Assembly (NCBI GenBank): GCA_021816545.1
Contig: JAKAXP010000144.1
Coordinates: 1 to 6,188 of the forward strand
Direction of reading: 5' to 3'
Length of the DNA stretch: 6,188 bases
Source of the DNA: Bacteroidota bacterium
GTDB taxonomy: Bacteria; Bacteroidota; Bacteroidia; Bacteroidales; VadinHA17
The translations under genes and the position numbers were made by a program. Under the pieces are notes generated by a model that worked only from the letters and a program-made list of their open reading frames with translations, was not told the origin of the DNA and did not search any database. Numbering within the stretch: position 1 is the stretch's first letter; every line of letters starts with the position of its first letter. Positions 1-6,153 of the stretch are shown in pieces.

Positions 1-255
1 TCACTCACACAGTTTGAACCGCACGGGTTCATTGATCTGCAGAGTGTAGTGGCTGACCACGGGATTCAGGAGCTTGGATTGAAAAAGCTTACAGCCATAG
101 TCCTTGGTTATTCAATTTCCAAATCACAGCAGGTTTCAAACTGGGAGGCACCTGCCCTGACAGAACCTCAGCAGCTCTATGCCGCCACAGATGCATGGGT
201 GTGCAGGAGCATTTATCTTGCCCTGAACGGGAAAGAAGTTCACAGGGATGTCTGA
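1..255 (+). CDS. 3'-5' exonuclease (DEDDy, RNase D-like), C-terminal fragment
   Basis: The frame is open from base 1 to a TGA at 253-255 and gives 84 residues, so the N-terminal part lies outside the window. Seen: FIDLQ near residue 10, a GIQELGLKKL helix, then LGYSISKSQQVSNWE, and finally LTEPQQLYAATDAWV. This is the C-terminal pattern of the DnaQ-like/RNase D 3'-5' exonuclease domain. YAATD (Tyr60, Asp64 of the fragment) fits the Exo III motif YxxxD, which marks the DEDDy subclass. Family knowledge: two-metal-ion hydrolysis of nucleotides from 3' ends. Whether the substrate is RNA or DNA cannot be told here, because the DxE and second Asp motifs are missing. The protein ends about 10 residues after the domain, so no HRDC domain follows, unlike full RNase D. 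It is followed after 98 bp by an rRNA methyltransferase gene on the same strand. An internal GTG at 49 is not a credible start because homology begins before it. Confidence 0.85.
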   Translation, partial: SLTQFEPHGFIDLQSVVADHGIQELGLKKLTAIVLGYSISKSQQVSNWEAPALTEPQQLYAATDAWVCRSIYLALNGKEVHRDV

Positions 256-306
256 CCCGTTCCTTGCTGAGGGGAGAGTGATCTGAATAATCTGAATGTC
301 TGACTT
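250..306. repeat. Short TCTGA-core repeats behind the exonuclease gene
   Basis: The gap between the exonuclease and the methyltransferase begins with repeated TCTGA-core words: GTCTGA at 250-255 (overlapping the stop codon), ATCTGAAT at 281-288, ATCTGAAT at 290-297 and GTCTGACT at 298-305. The last three are spaced 8-9 bp apart. Read on the - strand they become TCAGAY words, the same core as the array at 3856-3887. The rest of the gap (about 307-353) is A/T-rich leader with no clear hairpin and no recognisable promoter boxes. No function is known to me. Confidence 0.45.
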
Positions 307-353
307 GTTCCGATAACAAAATTCAATAAATAAACATCAATAACTGACAAACG

Positions 354-1538
354 ATGCCTGCTACAGTGACTCTTAAGAAAGGGAAGGAACAGTCAGTCCG
401 CCGCTTCCACCCCTGGGTATTTTCAGGGGCGGTGGGTTCCGTTCGCGGTAACCCGACAGAAGGGGATGTGGCAGAGGTATATGCCTCTGACGGCACCTTC
501 CTTGCCACAGGACACTGGGCACCGGGCTCCATTGCAGTTCGTATCTTCTCATTTGAGAAAACCAATCCTGACCGCGATTTCTTCAGGAAGCGCCTGGCGG
601 AGGCCATGCAATACAGGGTCAGGGCAGGCATTGCAGGCAGGCTTGATACCAGCGTGTGGCGCCTGGTGCACGGTGAGGGCGACGGGCTGCCGGGACTGGT
701 GGTTGACATTTATGGCAATGTTGCTGTAATGCAGGCACATACTGCCGGATTCTGGCACATACGTGAAATGATTGCAGGCCTGCTGCCCGAGGTTACGGGA
801 GGACTGGTTACCGCAGTCTACGACAAGAGCGAGGGGACACTTCCGTTCATGGCGAAGCTGAATCCTTCCAACGGATATCTCGTTGGAGGCAACGGTGAGG
901 CAGGAACAGTTGTTACAGAGAACGGATTTAAATTCAGGGTCGACTGGGAGAAGGGACAGAAGACCGGTTTCTTCATTGACCAGCGCGACAGCCGCAGCCT
1001 CCTTGCCAGGTACAGCAACGGCAGGAGGGTTCTGAACATGTTCGGATATACGGGAGGCTTTTCGGTCTATGCCATGAGTAATGCCGCACTCGTTCATACG
1101 GTTGACAGCTCTGCGGCAGCCACGGCCCTCGCCGACGAAAACGTGAAACTCAACTTCGGTGATGACCTCCGCCACCGCTCGTTTGCCACCGATGCCTTCA
1201 GCTTTTTATCGGGGATGGAGCGCGAATATGATCTCATAATTCTTGATCCTCCCGCCTTCGCAAAACACCAGACCGCACTCAACCAGGCACTGCAGGGCTA
1301 CCGCAGGCTCAACGCACTGGCCATCCAGAAGATGCGTCCCGGCGGTCTGCTGTTTACATACTCCTGCTCACAGGTCGTCAGCCGCGATGACTTCCGCCGC
1401 TCGGTCTTCGTGGCCGCCGCAAACACCGGTCGGAATGTGCGCATACTTTACCAGACCGGCCAGCCGGCAGACCACCCGGTAAATATCTACCATCCCGAGA
1501 GTGAATACCTCAAGGGACTGGTACTTTACATAGAATAA
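354..1538 (+). CDS. rlmI: RlmI-type class I SAM-dependent 23S rRNA (cytosine-C5) methyltransferase
   Basis: A 394-residue cytoplasmic protein, close to the about 396 of E. coli RlmI, which makes m5C1962 in 23S rRNA. Seen in order: an N-terminal PUA-like RNA-binding domain (about 1-80, with RRFHPWVFSGAV at 16-27); a linker region with DGLPGLVVDIYG (110-121); the family hallmark GQKTGFFIDQRDSR (201-214); SAM-binding motif I LNMFGYTGGFSVYA (227-240) followed by VDSS (250-253); motif IV DLIILDPPAFAK (293-304); and TYSCS (335-339), whose Cys338 is the likely nucleophile of C5 methylation (inferred from the family). The C-terminus has DHPV (373-376) and HPESEYLKGL (380-389), also typical. The ATG at 354 puts the PUA motif at its usual distance from the start and has no Shine-Dalgarno, only an A-rich leader. 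The exact target base in this organism is inferred, since the related RlmK/RlmL-C group modifies guanines. Nothing is truncated. Confidence 0.93.
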   Translation: MPATVTLKKGKEQSVRRFHPWVFSGAVGSVRGNPTEGDVAEVYASDGTFLATGHWAPGSIAVRIFSFEKTNPDRDFFRKRLAEAMQYRVRAGIAGRLDTSVWRLVHGEGDGLPGLVVDIYGNVAVMQAHTAGFWHIREMIAGLLPEVTGGLVTAVYDKSEGTLPFMAKLNPSNGYLVGGNGEAGTVVTENGFKFRVDWEKGQKTGFFIDQRDSRSLLARYSNGRRVLNMFGYTGGFSVYAMSNAALVHTVDSSAAATALADENVKLNFGDDLRHRSFATDAFSFLSGMEREYDLIILDPPAFAKHQTALNQALQGYRRLNALAIQKMRPGGLLFTYSCSQVVSRDDFRRSVFVAAANTGRNVRILYQTGQPADHPVNIYHPESEYLKGLVLYIE

Positions 1539-1569
1539 ATCTCAAGAACTTTTAATAGCTGGTGAATGT

Positions 1570-1601
1570 TTTGGACCCCTCGTGTCTGGTGACTATTTTT
1601 A
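1570..1601 (+). promoter_or_regulatory. Candidate Bacteroidota-type promoter for tex
   Basis: TTTG at 1570-1573 is followed, after exactly 20 bp, by TATTTTTA at 1594-1601. This matches the Bacteroidota sigma consensus (-33 TTTG, 19-21 bp, -7 TAnnTTTG) at all but the last base of the -7 box. Transcription would begin near 1605, leaving a leader of roughly 15 nt before the ATG at 1620. The 81-bp gap is otherwise T-rich with no terminator-like hairpin after rlmI, so read-through from upstream is also possible. The call rests on pattern only, and in T-rich DNA a chance match is plausible. Confidence 0.4.
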
Positions 1602-1619
1602 CTTTTTATTTTGATTGTT

Positions 1620-3797
1620 ATGGACCCTTCGGCACATATAAAGACTATTGCACAGAAACTGCAGTTGCACGACTGGCAGGTTGAAAATACTATCAGGCTT
1701 CTTGATGACGGTGCAACAATTCCCTTCATCAGCCGCTACCGCAAGGAGGTGACGGGAAGCCTCAACGAGGTGCAGATTGCGGAGATCCGCGATGAATATG
1801 AAAGACTGAAGGAGCTTGAGAAACGGCGGGAAGCTATAATCAAATCAATTGAGGAACAGGAGAAGATGACTCCTGAGCTCCTTGCGAAGATAAATGCAGC
1901 CCTCACAATGTCGCAGCTTGAGGATCTCTACCTGCCGTTCCGGCCGAAAAGAAAGACTCGTGCTTCAGTTGCCCGTGAGAAAGGACTTGAGCCGCTGGCG
2001 ATCTGGTTGCTTGCTCAGAAGCCGGGTGATCCGTCGGCGGAGGCGGAAAAGTATCTGGGCGATGCCGTTGAAGATACTGATGCAGCACTGGCCGGAGCGC
2101 GTGATATCATAGCCGAGATTGTCAGCGAGAACGAACAGGTGCGAGGATCACTCAGACGCCTCTATGAGCGCGATGCAGTAATAACGTCAAAAGTCGTTAA
2201 GGGCAAGGAACAGGAGGGTATTAAGTTCAGCGACTATTTTGACTGGTCAGAACCCCTTCGCCGCTGTCCCTCGCACAGGTTGCTTGCAATGCGCCGCGGT
2301 GAGGAGGAGGGATTCCTGCGACTGACAATAATGCCGTCAGAGGAGGAAGCCCTGAGCCTGGCAGAGAAACAATTTTTAAAGGCAAATAACGACGCTGCCC
2401 GCCAGGTGAAAGAAGCTGTGTCTGACAGCTGGAGCAGGCTCCTGGCACCGTCAATGGAGACGGAGTTCAGAAAAACGTCAAAGGAAAAGGCCGACGAGGA
2501 GGCGATTCGCGTTTTCGCCGAGAACCTGCGTCAGTTGCTGCTTGCAGCACCGCTTGGAGAAAAGAGTGTGCTTGGCATTGACCCGGGTCAGCGGACCGGA
2601 TGCAAGATAGTCTGCCTCGACAGGCAGGGAGCGCTGCTGCATCATGACGTCATCTATCCTCACCCCCCACAGAATGAGACAGCACGCAGTGTCAGCAAGA
2701 TACTTTCGCTCATTGATAAATTCAGCATTGAAGCCGTCGCCATTGGCAACGGTACCGCCAGTCGTGAGACTGAACAGTTTGTCCGTTCATACCTCCCTTC
2801 CGATTCCGGGATAAAGGTTTACGTGGTGAGCGAAGCGGGAGCATCTGTTTATTCGGCTTCAAAGACTGCCCGTGATGAGTTCCCGAATCATGATGTGACG
2901 GTACGCGGCGCGGTTTCAATCGGCCGGCGCCTGATGGACCCGCTTGCAGAACTGGTTAAGATAGATCCCAAATCGATAGGTGTGGGTCAGTACCAGCATG
3001 ATGTCGACCAGACACGCCTGCAGGCCAGCCTCGACGAGGTGGTGATGTCATGCGTCAACGCAGTGGGGGTGGAGGTGAACACCGCCAGTCCGCACCTGCT
3101 GACATATGTGTCCGGTATCGGCCCGAAGATGGCACAGAATATTGTTGATTACCGGACTGAGAATGGTCCCTTCCGGTCACGTGCAGAAATCCTTAAGGTA
3201 AAGCGTATGGGAGAGAAGGCGTTCGAACAGGCCGCCGGCTTCCTCAGGATACGCGGCGCCGCAAACCCTCTTGACTCGTCCGCCGTCCACCCGGAAAGCT
3301 ACCATATTGTCGAGAGAATGGCCAGAGATGCGGGCTGCAACGTAACTGACCTGATAAAAGACGAGAATAAGCGAAAAGCTATAACAATAGAGAAGTATGT
3401 GACACCGGAGGCCGGTTTGCCCACGCTGAAGGATATTATGCAGGAGCTGGCCAGACCCGGACGTGACCCGCGCCAGGCGATACAGGAGTTCAGCTTCGCG
3501 GATATCCATTCCATTGACGATGTGAAGGAGGGGATGGTTGTTCCGGGCATTGTCACGAACATCACCAAGTTCGGTGCCTTTGTGGATATCGGTGTCAAGC
3601 AGGACGGCCTGGTCCATGTCTCGCAGATGGCTGACAGGTATGTTGATGACCCTGCAAAGGTTGTCAAACTGCATCAGCATGTTACTGTGCGCGTTCTCAG
3701 CGTGGACCGCACCCGTAACCGTATACAGCTGTCCATGAGAGGAGTCGGCAGTCAGCAGCCGGCTGTCGGCAGTAACAGATCAGGCAATCAGAAGTGA
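1620..3797 (+). CDS. tex: Tex family RNA-binding transcription accessory protein
   Basis: Cytoplasmic nucleic-acid-binding protein related to eukaryotic Spt6. Numbering is for the 725-residue form starting at ATG 1620. Seen: the Tex N-terminal helical region, with the signature GATIPFISRYRKEVTG (31-46) and ELEKRREAIIKSIEEQ (65-80); LEDLYLPFRPKRKTRA (100-115); a YqgF/RNase H-like domain beginning VLGIDPGQRTGCK (317-329) with AIGNGTASRETE (374-385); SEAGASVYSAS (404-414); GQYQHDVDQ (456-464); two helix-hairpin-helix units (about 495-545, VSGIGPKMAQNIVDYR); and an S1 domain (about 636-707, GIVTNITKFGAFVDIG). Full length for the family, which is usually about 700-780. A TTG at 1611 is in frame nine bases upstream, but the ATG gives the normal Tex N-terminus and is preferred. 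The tail after the S1 domain (708-725) is low complexity and encoded by a 7-bp repeat. Family knowledge: Tex is a broadly conserved factor linked to transcription and ribosome-related processes; its exact role is unsettled. Confidence 0.96.
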   Translation: MDPSAHIKTIAQKLQLHDWQVENTIRLLDDGATIPFISRYRKEVTGSLNEVQIAEIRDEYERLKELEKRREAIIKSIEEQEKMTPELLAKINAALTMSQLEDLYLPFRPKRKTRASVAREKGLEPLAIWLLAQKPGDPSAEAEKYLGDAVEDTDAALAGARDIIAEIVSENEQVRGSLRRLYERDAVITSKVVKGKEQEGIKFSDYFDWSEPLRRCPSHRLLAMRRGEEEGFLRLTIMPSEEEALSLAEKQFLKANNDAARQVKEAVSDSWSRLLAPSMETEFRKTSKEKADEEAIRVFAENLRQLLLAAPLGEKSVLGIDPGQRTGCKIVCLDRQGALLHHDVIYPHPPQNETARSVSKILSLIDKFSIEAVAIGNGTASRETEQFVRSYLPSDSGIKVYVVSEAGASVYSASKTARDEFPNHDVTVRGAVSIGRRLMDPLAELVKIDPKSIGVGQYQHDVDQTRLQASLDEVVMSCVNAVGVEVNTASPHLLTYVSGIGPKMAQNIVDYRTENGPFRSRAEILKVKRMGEKAFEQAAGFLRIRGAANPLDSSAVHPESYHIVERMARDAGCNVTDLIKDENKRKAITIEKYVTPEAGLPTLKDIMQELARPGRDPRQAIQEFSFADIHSIDDVKEGMVVPGIVTNITKFGAFVDIGVKQDGLVHVSQMADRYVDDPAKVVKLHQHVTVRVLSVDRTRNRIQLSMRGVGSQQPAVGSNRSGNQK
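3744..3778 (+). repeat. Degenerate 7-bp tandem repeat inside the 3' end of tex
   Basis: Five consecutive heptamers can be read: GTCGGCA, GTCAGCA, GCCGGCT, GTCGGCA, GTAACAG. The 9-mer GTCGGCAGT occurs exactly at 3744-3752 and 3765-3773, 21 bp apart. Because 21 is a multiple of three, the tail repeats Val-Gly-Ser seven residues apart (709-711 and 716-718 of Tex). The array lies after the S1 domain ends and just before the stop codon. Confidence 0.6.
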
Positions 3798-3806
3798 TTA
3801 TGGGAA

Positions 3807-3846
3807 GACTGGATGACTGCAAGACCGCAAGACCGCAGGACGGAGC
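3807..3846 (+). repeat. Degenerate 8-bp periodic array, GACYGCAA type
   Basis: In the tex-peptidase gap, five in-register octamers begin with GAC: GACTGGAT, GACTGCAA, GACCGCAA, GACCGCAG, GACGGAGC. The middle three differ from each other by one or two bases, while the flanking units keep only the GAC and scattered positions. The array is non-coding and begins 10 bp after the tex stop. I see no terminator hairpin in it. Confidence 0.6.
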
Positions 3847-3855
3847 GAAGCGACA

Positions 3856-3887
3856 GACTCTCAGACTCTCAGACTTTTAGACTTTAA
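3856..3887 (+). repeat. Second 8-bp periodic array, GACTCTCA type
   Basis: Four octamers follow each other: GACTCTCA, GACTCTCA, GACTTTTA, GACTTTAA. The first two are identical and the last two decay to a T-rich form. The period and GAC core match the array 10 bp upstream, but the register is shifted by one base. The array ends 20 bp before the peptidase ATG, so its T/A-rich end forms part of that gene's likely leader or promoter region. I do not see a convincing TAnnTTTG box. Confidence 0.6.
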
Positions 3888-3907
3888 CAACTCTTAATAA
3901 ACAACTC

Positions 3908-6049
3908 ATGAAAAGAACCTTATTCATCCTCACCGCCGCGGTGGCTGTTGCCATGACATCATGCGGCAAGAAACCCCAGCCACCCGTGGCTGAGAAAATT
4001 CCCTACGTCGTTGAAAGCAACGGCAACGAACGGGTCGACAACTACTTCTGGATGCGCCTCAGCGATGAACAGAAGAACGCTGAAACACCCGATTCGCAGA
4101 CAGTAAAGGTGCTGGCTTACCTCAACGCTGAAAATGCCTATGCTGATGCAGTTATGAAACACACCGAGCCCCTGCAGGAGAAACTATTTGAAGAGCTCAA
4201 GGGCCGCATCAAGCAGGACGATGAGACCGTTCCCTACCTTGACAACGGGTTCTGGTACAATACCAAATACCTGCCCGGCAAGGAGTACCCCGTACTGTAC
4301 CGGAGACAGGACGGCACAGACCAGCCGGCAGTACTGCTCGACGTCAACCTCCTGGCTGAAGGTCATGATTATACAGGTGTGGGAGGTGCATCAGTTTCGC
4401 CTGACAACAACCTTCTGGCTTACGGTGTTGATCATGTCAGCCGCAGGCAGTACACCCTCCAGTTCAAGGACCTGAATACCGGCGAACTGCTACCTGACAA
4501 CATTCTCAATACAACAGGCCAGGCAGTGTGGGCAGCAGACAGCAAAACAGTCTTTTATATAAGCAAGGATCCCGAGACACTCAGGGCTTCAACAGTAATG
4601 ATGCACCTTCTGGGTACACCCTCTTCCGAGGACAAGGTGGTCTTCAATGAGGCTGACGAGACTTTCGCTGTACAACTCGGAAAAACCAAGAGCAAGAAGT
4701 ATATCACAATTTCCTCTGACCAGACACTCACCAGCGAGGTACGTCTGATAGAAGCTTCAAATCCCGCCGGCAGTGTGAAAATTTTTGAACCCCGCAAGGT
4801 TGACCATCTCTATTCGGTGGAGCACCTTAACGGCACCTTCTATATTCTTTCGAATGCTGACGGTGCAAAGAACTTCAAGCTTATGTCGTGTCCCGAGAAC
4901 AAGACAGGTATGGCATCATGGAAGGAAGTTATCCCGCACCGCCCTGACGTTCTCCTTGAAAACTTTGAGGTATTTGACAACTATCTTGTTGCAAATGAGC
5001 GGATAAAGGGCCTTACAAATCTGAGAATAATAAGCCTTGCAGACGGGTCAGAGCATTTCCTTGATTTCGGTGAAGAGGCCTACACGGCAGGCATCAGTGT
5101 CAATCCGAATGCAAATACAACACTTCTACGCTACAGCTACTCATCACTGACCACACCCAACTCGGTCTATGACTATGACATGGTTGCAAAGACAAAGACT
5201 CTGCTGAAGCAGGACAGCGTGCTGGGTGGCTTTGACAAGAACAATTATGAGACGAAGCGACTCTGGGCAACAGCTGCTGACGGAACACAGGTTCCCATCT
5301 CGCTTGTCTACCGCAAGGGATTCACCCAGGATGGGACAGCCCCGATGCTACTATATGCATATGGCTCATACGGTTCTTCAACTAACCCGTCATTCCGCTC
5401 GACAATTGTAAGCCTGCTTGACAGGGGCTTCGTTTACGCCATAGCCCACATCAGGGGAGGCAGCGAGATGGGACGCCAGTGGTACGAGGACGGCAAATTG
5501 CTGAAGAAGATCAATACATTCACCGACTTCAATGACTGTGCCCGCTTTCTGATCAATGAGAAGTACAGCTCTCCGGAGCATACGTATGCTATGGGCGGCA
5601 GTGCAGGGGGCCTCCTTATGGGCGCTATCGCGAACATGGAACCGGCACTTTACAACGGAATTGTAGCACAGGTACCTTTTGTGGATGTTGTCAGCACGAT
5701 GCTCGATGCCACAATTCCTCTCACAACTTTCGAATGGGACGAGTGGGGCGATCCGCGGAAGCAGGAGTACTATGACTACATGCTTTCATACTCACCCTAT
5801 GACCAGGTGAAGGCCCAGGCTTATCCCAACATGCTTGTAACAACAGGTTTATGGGACTCGCAGGTACAGTACTGGGAGCCGGCCAAGTGGGTTGCAAAGC
5901 TGCGTGACATGAAGACTGACGATAATATCCTTATTATGGACGTCAACATGACTGCAGGCCACGGCGGCGCCTCCGGCAGGTTTGAGAGGCTGAAGACCAC
6001 AGCACTGGAGTATGCGTTCATATTTGACCTGGAAGGAATCAAGGAATAA
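3908..6049 (+). CDS. ptrB: Oligopeptidase B-type serine peptidase (S9A, protease II), predicted lipoprotein
   Basis: A 713-residue peptidase of the prolyl oligopeptidase clan. Family knowledge: oligopeptidase B cuts short peptides after Arg or Lys. Seen: a signal peptide (KR, then a hydrophobic stretch 5-16) ending MTSC with lipobox Cys19; the start of the mature domain at NERVDNYFWMRLSD (40-53); ENAYADAVM (75-83); a beta-propeller (about 105-430, weakly conserved as usual); and a C-terminal alpha/beta-hydrolase (about 440-713). The catalytic triad is visible: Ser565 in GGSAGG (563-568), Asp650 in GLWDSQVQYWEPAKW (647-661) and His685 in AGHGGASGRF (683-692). HIRGGSEMGRQWYEDGK (514-530) and VPFVDVVSTMLD (589-600) are oligopeptidase B signatures rather than prolyl endopeptidase ones. 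Acidic Glu609 and Asp611 sit where E. coli-type enzymes have the basic-P1 specificity pair. No acidic run follows Cys19, so a periplasm-facing anchor is more likely than surface export (inference). The E. coli enzyme is about 686 residues, and the extra length here is the signal. No Shine-Dalgarno. Confidence 0.94.
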   Translation: MKRTLFILTAAVAVAMTSCGKKPQPPVAEKIPYVVESNGNERVDNYFWMRLSDEQKNAETPDSQTVKVLAYLNAENAYADAVMKHTEPLQEKLFEELKGRIKQDDETVPYLDNGFWYNTKYLPGKEYPVLYRRQDGTDQPAVLLDVNLLAEGHDYTGVGGASVSPDNNLLAYGVDHVSRRQYTLQFKDLNTGELLPDNILNTTGQAVWAADSKTVFYISKDPETLRASTVMMHLLGTPSSEDKVVFNEADETFAVQLGKTKSKKYITISSDQTLTSEVRLIEASNPAGSVKIFEPRKVDHLYSVEHLNGTFYILSNADGAKNFKLMSCPENKTGMASWKEVIPHRPDVLLENFEVFDNYLVANERIKGLTNLRIISLADGSEHFLDFGEEAYTAGISVNPNANTTLLRYSYSSLTTPNSVYDYDMVAKTKTLLKQDSVLGGFDKNNYETKRLWATAADGTQVPISLVYRKGFTQDGTAPMLLYAYGSYGSSTNPSFRSTIVSLLDRGFVYAIAHIRGGSEMGRQWYEDGKLLKKINTFTDFNDCARFLINEKYSSPEHTYAMGGSAGGLLMGAIANMEPALYNGIVAQVPFVDVVSTMLDATIPLTTFEWDEWGDPRKQEYYDYMLSYSPYDQVKAQAYPNMLVTTGLWDSQVQYWEPAKWVAKLRDMKTDDNILIMDVNMTAGHGGASGRFERLKTTALEYAFIFDLEGIKE

Positions 6050-6062
6050 TTGACCTGTTTCA

Positions 6063-6105
6063 GGCCCTCTCTTCGAGGGGAGGGCCGGGGACAAGGGCTT
6101 CCCGG
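6063..6105 (+). repeat. G/C-rich palindromic element after the peptidase gene
   Basis: Starting 14 nt after the stop codon, GGCCCTC (6063-6069) pairs with GAGGGCC (6080-6086). The stem can extend inward through C6071-G6078 with G-U wobbles, leaving a small TCGA-centred loop. An alternative hairpin overlaps it: CCGGG (6085-6089) pairs with CCCGG (6101-6105). No T-run follows either, so neither looks like a standard intrinsic terminator. Mutually exclusive pairing and the composition (pyrimidine-rich, then GGGG and AGGG) suggest a dispersed palindromic repeat of the sort found between Bacteroidota genes. This is inference, as only one copy is visible. Confidence 0.5.
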
Positions 6106-6112
6106 GTAAAAG

Positions 6113-6153
6113 ATAGAAGAGGCTGACCTTTCACCGGGGTCAGCCTCTTCTGT
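6113..6153. terminator. Probable rho-independent terminator, possibly bidirectional
   Basis: AGAAGAGGCTGACC (6115-6128) is perfectly complementary to GGTCAGCCTCTTCT (6138-6151). This 14-bp stem has a 9-nt loop, extendable outward by a T-G wobble and an A-T pair to 6113/6153 and inward by two wobbles. It lies 66 nt behind the peptidase stop. On the + strand the stem ends in TCTTCT and is then followed by GTAACAAA rather than a T-run. On the - strand the stem is followed by ATCTTTTA. Purine-rich AGAGGCTGACC-type stems of this shape are typical Bacteroidota terminators. It could therefore end the peptidase transcript, a convergent one from beyond the window, or both. Confidence 0.75.

Noticed and set aside
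49..255. GTG at 49 as a start for a small 68-residue protein
   Set aside because: The frame is open back to base 1, and exonuclease-like sequence (FIDLQ) precedes the GTG, so this is the end of a longer gene.
549..1175. A 208-residue open frame on the - strand
   Set aside because: It lies wholly inside the rlmI gene, whose + strand protein has all family motifs. The - strand translation is low-quality Cys/His/Pro-rich text with no recognisable domain.
1559..1592. Direct repeat CTGGTGA at 1559-1565 and 1586-1592 before tex
   Set aside because: A single 7-bp repeat with 20 bp between copies is not convincing as an operator without a second genomic example or dyad symmetry.
1611..1619. TTG at 1611 as the start of tex
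   Set aside because: It adds only three residues (Met-Ile-Val) before an ATG that gives the usual Tex N-terminus; ATG at 1620 is the simpler start.
3177..3680. A 167-residue open frame on the - strand
   Set aside because: It is antisense to the conserved HhH and S1 part of Tex, with no recognisable motifs and no start context; a shadow of coding bias on the other strand.
3807..3887. CRISPR array in the tex-ptrB gap
   Set aside because: The repeats are 8-bp, contiguous and degenerate, with no spacers and no cas genes nearby.
3798..3907. Mobile element or recombination site between tex and ptrB
   Set aside because: There is no transposase, terminal inverted repeat or target duplication; the structure is simple short-period repetition.
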